A DNA stretch of 6,539 bases, taken from assembly GCA_028290125.1 (NCBI GenBank), contig JAQGKM010000120.1:1-6539 (forward strand). Direction: 5' to 3'. Shown here in pieces: positions 1 through 5,179 of this stretch. This DNA is from Hyphomicrobiales bacterium (GTDB lineage: Bacteria; Pseudomonadota; Alphaproteobacteria; Rhizobiales; Beijerinckiaceae). How positions within the stretch are numbered: the first letter of the stretch is position 1; each line of letters starts with the position of its first letter. A program made the position numbers and the translations under genes. The notes below the pieces were generated by a model. That model worked only from the letters and a program-made list of their open reading frames with translations. It had not been told where the DNA came from and searched no databases.

Positions 1-1393
1 GCTCGTCGGGATCAAAGCCGATGCGGCGGATTTCCTCCGCGTCGACTTCGCCCGACCACCAGCCCCAGATCGTGCCCGACAGCGCCGTGACGCTGTCTTC
101 CGAAAAGCCGAACACCTTTCCCACATCGCGAATGGTGGAGCGCGCGCGATAGGAAATGACCGTGGCGGTGAGCCCCGCGCGCAGGCGGCCGTCGCGATTG
201 TAGATATATTGCATGACCTCCTCGCGCCGCTCATGCTCGAAATCGTCGTCGATGTCGGGCGGCTCCTTGCGTTCGGGCGAGAAGAAGCGCTCGAACAGCA
301 GGTCATGCTTGGTCGGATCGACCTCGGTGATGCCGAGGCAAAAGCAGATGGTCGAATTGGCCGCCGAGCCGCGCCCCTGGCACAGGATGCCGCGCCCGCG
401 CGCGAAGCGCACAATGTCGTGCACGGTGAGAAAATAGGCCGCATAGCGCATTTGCGCGACGAGCTGCAATTCGTGGCGGATGGCGGCGGATATGTTGTCG
501 GGCACGCCATCGGGATAGCGGAAGCGCGCGCCCTCCCAGGAGAAGGCTTCGAGCGCCTCCTGCTCGCTGGCGAAACCCTCGCGCAATTCGTCCGGATATT
601 CGTAGGCGAGTTCATCGAGCGAGAAGGTGAGGCCGCGCAGAAATCGCAGCGTCTCCTCGATGGCCTCCGGCGCCTCGCGGAAAATGCGCTTCATTTCGCG
701 CGGGGATTTCAGATGACGCTCCGCGTTGGCGGCGAGCCGCGTGCCGGCATTGTCGATGGTGCAGCCGGCGCGCACGCAGGTCAGCACGTCGGCGAGCGGG
801 CGGCGCGCGGGATCGTGCATGTGCACGTCATTGGTGGCGAGCAGCGGCAGGCGATGCCTGGCCGCCAGCGCATGACGCGCCATCAGCGTGCGGCGCATGG
901 AGCGGCCATACGTCATCGCGGCGGCAATCCAGACGCGGCCGGGCGCGATGTCCTTCAGCGCATCGATGCGCGCGGGCAGGGCGGCCTCGTTGGCGCCAGG
1001 CGTTTCCAGAAAGGCGAATTGCAGGCCTTCGGCATGCTCGGCGAGATCCTCGAAGAAGAGCGTGCACTCGCCCTTCGAGGCGCGCAGATTGCCGCGCGTG
1101 AGCAGCCGCGACAGCCGTCCGTAGGCGGCGCGGTCCTGCGGATAGGCGAGCAGGTCGGGCGTGCCGTCGGCGAAGACCAGCCGCGCGCCGGGCGCGAGAT
1201 GCAGGTCATGCACGACATCGGAATTCTCGCGCGCATAGACATGCGCCCGCACCACGCCCGCCAGCGAATTGCGATCGGCGATGCCGACGCCCTTCAGTCC
1301 GAGCGCAGCCGCCTGCGCGACCATCTCCTCGGGGTGCGAGGCGCCGCGCAGGAAAGTGAAGTTCGTGGTGACGGCGAATTCCGCGTAGGTCAT
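1..1393 (-). CDS. dnaE2: Error-prone DNA polymerase DnaE2, N-terminal part (C-terminus outside window)
   Basis: Reading the minus strand from ATG at 1393 gives 464 uninterrupted codons running off the left edge; the family is usually about 1,050-1,150 residues, so under half is present. DnaE2 is a C-family polymerase that carries out SOS-induced, mutagenic translesion synthesis with ImuA and ImuB. The N-terminal PHP region begins MTYAEFAVTTNFTFLRGASH, the usual DnaE2 opening, which supports this start; the histidines found there in replicative PolIII alpha subunits appear to be replaced (VTTNF). NDVHMHD (188-194) lies late in the PHP region. The palm carries QGRGS (339-343) and PDIDDDF (379-385), with catalytic aspartates D380 and D382; D383 replaces the valine or similar residue I would expect. 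The third catalytic aspartate lies outside the window. No strong Shine-Dalgarno precedes the ATG, and a repeat ends only 10 nt upstream. It is the third gene of the cassette but is separated from imuB by 678 bp. Family assignment is firm; activity cannot be judged from half a protein. Confidence 0.95.
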   Translation of the reverse strand, partial: MTYAEFAVTTNFTFLRGASHPEEMVAQAAALGLKGVGIADRNSLAGVVRAHVYARENSDVVHDLHLAPGARLVFADGTPDLLAYPQDRAAYGRLSRLLTRGNLRASKGECTLFFEDLAEHAEGLQFAFLETPGANEAALPARIDALKDIAPGRVWIAAAMTYGRSMRRTLMARHALAARHRLPLLATNDVHMHDPARRPLADVLTCVRAGCTIDNAGTRLAANAERHLKSPREMKRIFREAPEAIEETLRFLRGLTFSLDELAYEYPDELREGFASEQEALEAFSWEGARFRYPDGVPDNISAAIRHELQLVAQMRYAAYFLTVHDIVRFARGRGILCQGRGSAANSTICFCLGITEVDPTKHDLLFERFFSPERKEPPDIDDDFEHERREEVMQYIYNRDGRLRAGLTATVISYRARSTIRDVGKVFGFSEDSVTALSGTIWGWWSGEVDAEEIRRIGFDPDE

Positions 1394-1403
1394 GGCTTCA
1401 ACT

Positions 1404-1487
1404 CGTCATTGCGAGGAGCCGAAGGCGATGCGGTAATCCATGCCCCATGTGTGGACTCTGTAAGGATTCGCTTCGCTCGCAATGACG
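1404..1487. repeat. Palindromic repeat A, copy A1
   Basis: An 84-bp element bounded by CGTCATTGCGAG at 1404-1415 and its exact reverse complement CTCGCAATGACG at 1476-1487. Inside the left arm is the conserved run GGAGCCGAAGGCGATGCGG followed by an AATCCA box. The right arm is shortened compared with A2 and A4. The same family appears four times in the window and belongs to a widespread type of proteobacterial interspersed palindrome. It ends 10 bp before the dnaE2 start codon. Confidence 0.85.
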
Positions 1488-1499
1488 GCGAGACTCGTC

Positions 1500-1641
1500 G
1501 ACCCCCACCCCAACCCTCCCCTCAAGGGGGAGGGAGTTTCCGTTGCGCTTGTTACTGAGAGTCATGTTCACGAGCGCCGCATGGAATCCCCCTCCCCCTT
1601 GAGGGGAGGGCGACTCGCCGCAGGCGAGCGGGGTGGGGGTC
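1500..1641. repeat. Palindromic repeat B, copy B1 (core inverted relative to B2 and B3)
   Basis: A 142-bp element bounded by GACCCCCACCCC (1500-1511) and its exact complement GGGGTGGGGGTC (1630-1641). Each arm contains a CCCTCCCC..TTGA..GGGGAGGG type hairpin, and the right arm adds a small stem CTCGCC-GCA-GGCGAG (1614-1628). The central core of about 50 bp matches the cores of B2 and B3 only when read as reverse complement, while the extra stem stays on the right. The core and arms therefore have opposite relative orientation here. Confidence 0.85.
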
Positions 1642-1655
1642 GTGACACGCTTGCT

Positions 1656-1774
1656 CGTCATTGCGAGGAGCCGAAGGCGATGCGGCAATCCATCTTCGGG
1701 CGCCGACAAAAGATTTCAGCCGGTCGCGCCATCGCAAGATGGATTGCCGCGTCGCTGCGCTCCTCGCAATGACG
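1656..1774. repeat. Palindromic repeat A, copy A2 (long form)
   Basis: A 119-bp near-palindrome. The left arm (1656-1696) and right arm (1736-1774) are each about 40 nt and pair with few mismatches, starting CGTCATTGCGAGGAGC and ending GCTCCTCGCAATGACG. The 39-nt loop (1697-1735) is not shared with the other copies. As RNA it would fold into a long stem-loop in either orientation. Confidence 0.88.
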
Positions 1775-1827
1775 AGGCTGAGGTTTCGGCAAGACAAGGG
1801 CCCGAGTTTCGCCAGCAACCCCTGCCT
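1775..1827. other. Non-repeat spacer between A2 and A3
   Basis: Fifty-three bases between two repeat copies with no match to families A, B or C elsewhere in the window. It may be the last remnant of the original imuB-dnaE2 spacer or sequence carried in with the repeats. No start codon with a ribosome binding site, promoter or SOS box is recognisable in it. Confidence 0.5.
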
Positions 1828-1911
1828 CGTCATTGCGAGGAGCCAAGGGCGACGCGGCAATCCATGCCCCACGTGAGGCCTCTGGATTACTTCGCTCCGC
1901 TCGCAATGACG
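1828..1911. repeat. Palindromic repeat A, copy A3
   Basis: An 84-bp copy of the same length and overall sequence as A1, with CGTCATTGCGAGGAGCC at the left and GCTCGCAATGACG at the right. Like A1 it is followed by the linker GAGACTCGTCGACCCC leading into a B element, so A3-B2 looks like a diverged duplicate of A1-B1. Confidence 0.85.
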
Positions 1912-1923
1912 GTGAGACTCGTC

Positions 1924-2056
1924 GACCCCCTCCCCGCAAGGGGGAGGGGGATTCCATGCGTCGCACGTTGGCATGCGTCTCAATGAAACGCGCCACGGAA
2001 ACTCCCTCCCCCTTGAGGAGAGGGCGACTCGCCGCAGGCGAGCGGGGTGGGGGTTG
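1924..2056. repeat. Palindromic repeat B, copy B2
   Basis: A 133-bp copy of element B whose left arm is shortened: it has GACCCCCTCCCC where B1 and B3 have a longer CCCCCACCCC segment. The right arm is intact, with the CCTTGAGG hairpin, the small stem CTCGCC-GCA-GGCGAG (2028-2042) and GGGGTGGGGGT (2044-2054). The core begins GGGGGATTCCATGCG, shared in reverse complement with B1. It lies about 15 bp beyond the imuB stop codon, so its hairpins would be transcribed directly after imuB and could terminate or stabilise that mRNA (inference). Confidence 0.83.
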
Positions 2057-2071
2057 TGAGGCGCCAGATCA

Positions 2072-3655
2072 TCACGCGAACAGCCCATGCACATACCATT
2101 TCGGCCGCGCCGTTTCGCTCGCATACAAGCCCTCGCGAAACAGCCAGAACCTCTGGCCGTCGCGATCTTCGATGCGAAAGTAATCGCGCGTCAGCGCGTT
2201 CGCCTCCTGTTTCCACCATTCGGGTGAAATGCGCTCGGGGCCCTCCACCGCAGCGACTTCGTGCGTCAGGCGGCGCCATTTGAAGCGCACCGGCGGGCCG
2301 TCCGGCACCGACGCGATGGCCTCCACCAGTTCGGGGTTTTCAAACAGCCGCAGCGGGCGCTCGGGCGCCTCCGACCAAATGGCGACGGGGGCGGGTCCCG
2401 CCTTGGCGTCGGTCACGGGCGTGGCGACGACCGCATGTTCGGGCCAGTGCGTGTCGCGCGCTTCGAGCCGCATCACGCGGCGCGTCCCGAGCCGCGCGCC
2501 CAGGCGATCGACGAGATCGCTCATGCGCGCCGCGCGCTCGGCGTCCGACAGCACGAGATCGCCCTGCGCCTTGCCCTTCTGCGCCAGCATGTGCTGCACG
2601 GGATCGAGGGAATCGACCGCTGTGGCGGCCAGCCGGATGACGTCGAACCCGTAGCCCACGTCGAGCACGTCCTCGTCGCGCGTCTTGCCCGCCGCTTCCA
2701 GCCGCTCGTGGAAGAGCCGCGCCATGGCCTTGGCGTCACGCAACGGGCGGCTCGCGCCCGCATGGATGTGGCGCACCGCGCCATCGACGCGAAACAGGGT
2801 GGCGCACAGGCGCTGCGCGCCCTCGCCATGCGACTCGAGCATGCGGCAGAGTTCGACCGACAGCGCCGCGATGCTGTCCTCGATCTGCGCGCGCGCCGCG
2901 ACGCCCTCCGCAAAGCGCCGCTCGACGATATAGGCCGGCGCCTCGAAGCGCGGCGAGATGGCGCTGCGCGTGTGGCCGAGCAAAGCGTCGAGCGTGCCAA
3001 AGACTTTTTCGCCGAAACGTGCGGCGATGGGCGCGCGCGGGCGCATGTAGATGTCGCCGATGACCTTCAGCCCCGCGCGCTCGAGCGAAGCGACTATGCC
3101 TGCATCGAGCCGCAGCGCCGCGACGGGCAGCGCGCAGACGAGCCGCAGCAGCGGCTTTTCCTCATCGGGCGCGCGCTTCGTGCGGCTGAAGCGGGCGAAA
3201 GCCCATGCGGCTTCGGGCGTCGCGGCGACGGCGCACATGCCCGTCACGCCCTGGCGCGCGAGCCGCTGCTCGATCTCGCGCACCAGCGCGTCCTCGCCGC
3301 CAAACAGATGCGCGGCGCCGGAAATGTCCAGCATCACGCCGTCGGGCGCATCGAGCGCGGCGAGCGGCGTGAAGCGGCGCGCCCAGTCGGCGATGGCCGC
3401 AAGGCGGCGCTCCTGCGCGGCCGGATCGTGCTCGATGGCGTCGAGATCGGGCGCGATGGCGCGCGCATCCGCCAGCGAAAGGCCGGGCGCGAGGCCGAGC
3501 CGGCGCGCGGCGGCGTCGACGGCGACGAGCCGATGCGCGCTCTTGATCTTCGCGTAGGCGGCGCGGGGCCTTGCGAGATCAGGCGCGCTCGCGCCGCTCT
3601 CCAGCGCCAGATGCGGCAGGTGCAGCGAGAGATAGCGCGTCGCGGAATGAGCCAT
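2072..3655 (-). CDS. imuB: ImuB, catalytically degenerate Y-family polymerase homologue
   Basis: A complete 527-residue protein, normal for the family. ImuB is the hub of the ImuA-ImuB-DnaE2 mutasome; in studied species it contacts the sliding clamp and DnaE2 instead of synthesising DNA. The Y-family polymerase core fills roughly residues 1-350. The opening RYLSLHLPHLALES (7-20) replaces the DinB-type HIDMD motif, and LDAPDGVMLDISG (101-113) stands where DinB has LDEAYLD, so the first catalytic aspartate and the key glutamate are missing. The C-terminal half is ImuB-specific: PERPLRLFENPE (431-442) could be a clamp-binding segment (inference), followed by PDGPPVRFKWRR (451-462), GPERISPEWW (472-481), TRDYFRIEDRDGQRFWLFR (489-507) and the terminal KWYVHGLFA. 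The ATG at 3655 lies inside imuA, giving a 77-nt overlap; the conserved N-terminus needs this start. Only a weak GGGA precedes it, so translational coupling to imuA is likely. The identity is firm. Confidence 0.96.
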   Translation of the reverse strand: MAHSATRYLSLHLPHLALESGASAPDLARPRAAYAKIKSAHRLVAVDAAARRLGLAPGLSLADARAIAPDLDAIEHDPAAQERRLAAIADWARRFTPLAALDAPDGVMLDISGAAHLFGGEDALVREIEQRLARQGVTGMCAVAATPEAAWAFARFSRTKRAPDEEKPLLRLVCALPVAALRLDAGIVASLERAGLKVIGDIYMRPRAPIAARFGEKVFGTLDALLGHTRSAISPRFEAPAYIVERRFAEGVAARAQIEDSIAALSVELCRMLESHGEGAQRLCATLFRVDGAVRHIHAGASRPLRDAKAMARLFHERLEAAGKTRDEDVLDVGYGFDVIRLAATAVDSLDPVQHMLAQKGKAQGDLVLSDAERAARMSDLVDRLGARLGTRRVMRLEARDTHWPEHAVVATPVTDAKAGPAPVAIWSEAPERPLRLFENPELVEAIASVPDGPPVRFKWRRLTHEVAAVEGPERISPEWWKQEANALTRDYFRIEDRDGQRFWLFREGLYASETARPKWYVHGLFA

Positions 3656-4412
3656 GGCGGTGATCCCAGATGAGGATGCGTGTGATGTCGGTGTCGAGGC
3701 CGGTCATGCGGCCAGCCTCCACGCCGGGCTTGGCCAGCCGCACGCCGAAATGCGCGGGGCCGGGGACGGGACGGATGTTTGGCTGCGCGGGCAGGGCGGA
3801 GGGACGGGCGGCGATTTCAAAGCGCATGCGCGCGCCGTTCTGCGCCTGCGGATGACCGAAGGCGCCGGCCGGATGCAGCAGGATCGCGGGCGCGCCGCTG
3901 GTGCGCGCGGCCTGCGTGAGGCGGCGCGCGGCGACGAGATCGAAATGCCGCACGGCGGAGCCGAGATCGGCGACGATGGCCGACGCCGCCCCGCAGCGCA
4001 GCGCCTCCTCCATCGCCCACAGCAGGTCCGGCCCGCTCTGCGCGCGCACGAAGACGAGGCGAGCGGCGTCGACGCCATGCGCGGCGAGCCCCGGCCCGTA
4101 GGGCGCGCCGTTCTCGCGCAGCGAAAATTCGTCGCTCATCCACAGGATCGGGCCGTCATGGCTGGCGGAGAACCGGGTCGCGAGCGCCAGCGCGAAGCCG
4201 GTGGCGGCGGCAAGGTCGCCCATGCGGGCGGGCGCCGCCTCATAGAGCGCGCCGCTGAACAGCCCGCCGAGCAACCGGTCGAGCACGCAGGCCTCCCGCC
4301 CGAAGGCGAGAGTCCGCACCGGCGCGGGGGCCATGCCGCCACCGGCGTGATCGAGCCCCGCAAGGGTCTCGCGGAGATAGCAGATTCGTTCCGAACTGCC
4401 GCTGGCGGACAT
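3579..4412 (-). CDS. imuA: ImuA, RecA-related mutasome accessory protein
   Basis: A complete 277-residue protein that opens the minus-strand cassette. ImuA is a RecA-like protein needed for damage-induced mutagenesis together with ImuB and DnaE2; its biochemical role is less well settled than theirs. The sequence follows the alphaproteobacterial pattern: LAFGREACVLDRLLGGLFSG (35-54) then ALYEAA (55-60), GPILWMSDE (87-95), LVFVRAQSGPDLLWAMEEAL (119-138), a partner beta strand AIVADL (145-150) and AARRLTQAARTSGAPAILL (161-179). The Walker A GKT of true RecA is not visible, so ATP binding is doubtful, as in much of this family. The ATG at 4412 follows a LexA box by 16 nt, which leaves room only for a short leader; no clear Shine-Dalgarno is seen. 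The tail (about residues 253-277) is encoded in DNA shared with the imuB start. Identity rests on the adjacent imuB and dnaE2 as well as the motifs. Confidence 0.93.
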   Translation of the reverse strand: MSASGSSERICYLRETLAGLDHAGGGMAPAPVRTLAFGREACVLDRLLGGLFSGALYEAAPARMGDLAAATGFALALATRFSASHDGPILWMSDEFSLRENGAPYGPGLAAHGVDAARLVFVRAQSGPDLLWAMEEALRCGAASAIVADLGSAVRHFDLVAARRLTQAARTSGAPAILLHPAGAFGHPQAQNGARMRFEIAARPSALPAQPNIRPVPGPAHFGVRLAKPGVEAGRMTGLDTDITRILIWDHRHGSFRDALSLAAPAASGAGERRERA

Positions 4413-4428
4413 CGGTTGGGTGACTTTC

Positions 4429-4443
4429 GTTCGTGTTATGTTC
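4429..4443 (-). promoter_or_regulatory. Probable LexA-binding SOS box of imuA
   Basis: The plus strand reads GTTCGTGTTATGTTC, a perfect GTTC-N7-GTTC direct repeat; from the imuA side it reads GAAC-N7-GAAC. This is the established alphaproteobacterial LexA operator. It lies 16 bp upstream of the imuA start codon and just downstream of the predicted -10 element, a position where bound LexA would block transcription start. It is the only such repeat I found in the intergenic regions, and it predicts that imuA-imuB is induced by DNA damage. Confidence 0.88.
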
Positions 4444-4448
4444 TCATA

Positions 4449-4477
4449 TAGATTCCGGGGTTCGGGGAGAGAGTCAA
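4449..4477 (-). promoter_or_regulatory. Predicted sigma70-type promoter of imuA
   Basis: On the minus strand TTGACT (4477-4472) matches the -35 consensus at five of six positions. After 17 bp comes AATCTA (4454-4449), running into TATAT, a weaker -10 candidate; CTATAT at 4451-4446 is an alternative with a longer spacer. Transcription would begin near 4442, within the LexA box. This agrees with SOS repression but no start site has been measured. Confidence 0.5.
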
Positions 4478-4491
4478 GGAAGCTTGCGTAT

Positions 4492-4637
4492 CCCTTCTCC
4501 CGCCATGCGGGAGAAGGTGCGCCGCGAAGCGGGGCGGATGAGGGCGCTTTCCACAGGAGACACGCTCTTATGTCGCCGAGGCCCTCACCCGTCCGGCTAC
4601 GCCGGCCACCCTCTCCCGCGCTGCGGGAGAGGGAAGG
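4492..4637. repeat. Palindromic repeat C between imuA and the small ORF
   Basis: About 145 bp with two strong hairpins facing each other. The left one is CCTTCTCCCG-CCATG-CGGGAGAAGG (4493-4517), a perfect 10-bp stem. The right one is CCCTCTCCCG-CGCTG-CGGGAGAGGG (4609-4633), also a perfect 10-bp stem. Inner segments GGCGGATGAGGGC and GCCCTCACCCGTCC are roughly complementary, so the whole element is palindromic. This type of extragenic palindrome is common in Hyphomicrobiales. It lies between divergent genes and could insulate them; it is unrelated in sequence to A and B. Confidence 0.82.
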
Positions 4638-4734
4638 ACACGTGTTTTCAATGATGCGTGCGTTTTCGCCCTCGGAACCTCTGCCGTGCCTTCGCAGTTG
4701 CGGTAAGAATTCCTTAACTTTTCAGGAGCCGTCC
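4638..4734 (+). promoter_or_regulatory. Leader region of the 96-residue ORF
   Basis: This is the only non-repeat sequence in front of the small ORF, so its promoter is expected here unless transcription enters from further left. It is richer in A and T near 4701-4722 (TAAGAATTCCTTAACTTTT) than its surroundings. No convincing -35/-10 pair with normal spacing was found. The ribosome binding site AGGAG is at 4724-4728, six bases before the ATG. Confidence 0.4.
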
Positions 4735-5025
4735 ATGAGCATCGACCTTGCCGCGCGCGCCGACACCGTACCGGCTTTCGAGGCCGGCCTTTCCGCATCC
4801 ACGGCGTCCTTCGAAGTGATCGGCGAAAGCCGCTGCGGACTTGAGGTCCGGCACCGCGACGGGGCGATTTTCGCTTTCATGCTGAACGCCGCCCACACCG
4901 GTCTGGTCGACTGCCGCCGTCCCTACGAGGGCGCCGATCACGAACTCTATCGCGCCGCCGCCCGCCGTTTCGCGCAGACGCATGCGCATGAGGCCGGCCT
5001 GATCTTCTGCCGCAAGGCCGCCTGA
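4735..5025 (+). CDS. Hypothetical protein, 96 residues
   Basis: I do not recognise this protein. The ATG at 4735 is chosen because AGGAG (4724-4728) precedes it at ideal spacing and because the in-frame extension to 4420 runs through repeat C and the imuA control region. The product begins MSIDLAARADTVPAFEAG and shows no signal peptide or membrane segment, so it is probably cytosolic. Residues 26-60 look like alternating beta strands (FEVIGESRCGLEVRHRDGAI, then FAFML and a TGLVDC strand); residues 64-88 look helical and rich in Ala, Arg and His (ELYRAAARRFAQTHAHEAG). Three cysteines (C34, C60, C92) and several histidines are present without a recognisable metal-binding spacing. Codon use resembles its neighbours, and the ribosome binding site supports a real gene. 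It is divergent from imuA and followed after 10 bp by palindrome A4, which may end its transcript. Confidence 0.75.
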   Translation: MSIDLAARADTVPAFEAGLSASTASFEVIGESRCGLEVRHRDGAIFAFMLNAAHTGLVDCRRPYEGADHELYRAAARRFAQTHAHEAGLIFCRKAA

Positions 5026-5035
5026 CACACACCAT

Positions 5036-5129
5036 CGTCATTGCGAGGAGCCGAAGGCGACGCGGCAATCCATCTTCGGGTGGCTGCCGTCAGATGGATT
5101 GCCACGTCGCTGCGCTCCTCGCAATGACG
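5036..5129. repeat. Palindromic repeat A, copy A4; possible terminator hairpin
   Basis: A 94-bp near-palindrome: the left arm begins CGTCATTGCGAGGAGCCG at 5036, the right arm ends GCTCCTCGCAATGACG at 5129, and the loop is only about 20 nt. An ATCCATCT box in the left arm pairs with AGATGGAT in the right arm. It starts 10 bp after the stop codon of the 96-residue ORF, so the transcript would fold into a long hairpin there. No U-tract follows, so intrinsic termination is only a possibility. Confidence 0.85.
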
Positions 5130-5167
5130 AGGCAAATCTTGTAAATCCTTCTCCAAGAGCAATACGG

Positions 5168-5172
5168 GGAGG
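5168..5172 (+). promoter_or_regulatory. Ribosome binding site that fixes the SDR start
   Basis: GGAGG within GGGGAGGGG (5166-5174) lies 7 bases before ATG 5180. It decides against the in-frame ATG at 5099, which lies inside repeat A4 and has no such site. No convincing promoter was found in 5130-5167; TTGTAA at 5139-5144 is a weak -35 candidate without a good -10. Confidence 0.8.
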
Positions 5173-5179
5173 GGACAGC

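Larger units (their letters stand above)
1394..2071. other. imuB-dnaE2 intergenic region filled with palindromic repeats
   Basis: This 678-bp gap holds no credible gene. It consists of repeat elements in the order A1 (1404-1487), B1 (1500-1641), A2 (1656-1774), a 53-bp spacer, A3 (1828-1911) and B2 (1924-2056). Only about 130 bp is not repeat: the edges, the short linkers and the spacer 1775-1827. Open frames crossing it encode only translated repeat. I searched both strands for GTTC-N7-GTTC and found none, so dnaE2 has no visible SOS box of its own. In related genomes imuA, imuB and dnaE2 normally sit close together, so the gap looks like secondary insertion into an operon. Whether transcription from imuA still reaches dnaE2 is unknown. 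Confidence 0.85.

Noticed and set aside
1394..1430. A second SOS box directly before dnaE2
   Set aside because: No GTTC or GAAC pair with 7-bp spacing occurs; the single GTTC at 1565-1568 has no partner.
209..1558. Long plus-strand frame of 449 codons opposite dnaE2
   Set aside because: It is antisense to a clear DnaE2 reading frame, its product is low in complexity (Arg, Gly, Ala, His rich) and its end runs into repeats A1 and B1.
1404..1911. Insertion sequence or transposase remnant
   Set aside because: The elements have inverted ends but no coding capacity for a transposase and no visible target duplications; they fit non-autonomous extragenic palindromes better.
1404..2056. CRISPR array
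   Set aside because: The repeats are long, palindromic, of different families and irregularly spaced, with no uniform spacers.
1552..2124. Minus-strand frame of 190 codons across the repeat cluster
   Set aside because: It is translated repeat sequence (recurring HCEERSDAAIH and PHPARLRRVAL type strings) overlapping the end of imuB; other frames in the gap have the same origin.
2261..3673. Plus-strand frame of 470 codons opposite imuB
   Set aside because: It mirrors the GC-rich third positions of imuB; no family resemblance and no ribosome binding site noted.
3654..4451. Plus-strand frame of 265 codons opposite imuA
   Set aside because: Antisense shadow of imuA; the product is Gly-, Arg- and Ala-rich without recognisable motifs and it crosses the SOS box.
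4704..4716. Short inverted repeat TAAG-AATTC-CTTA as an operator
   Set aside because: A four-base arm is too short to separate from chance, and it matches no operator I know.
4420..4734. N-terminal extension of the 96-residue ORF
   Set aside because: It would translate the imuA promoter and repeat C; AGGAG before ATG 4735 gives a better start.
5099..5179. Upstream start for the SDR at ATG 5099
   Set aside because: The extension encodes only the right arm of repeat A4 and its flank, and lacks the ribosome binding site present before ATG 5180.
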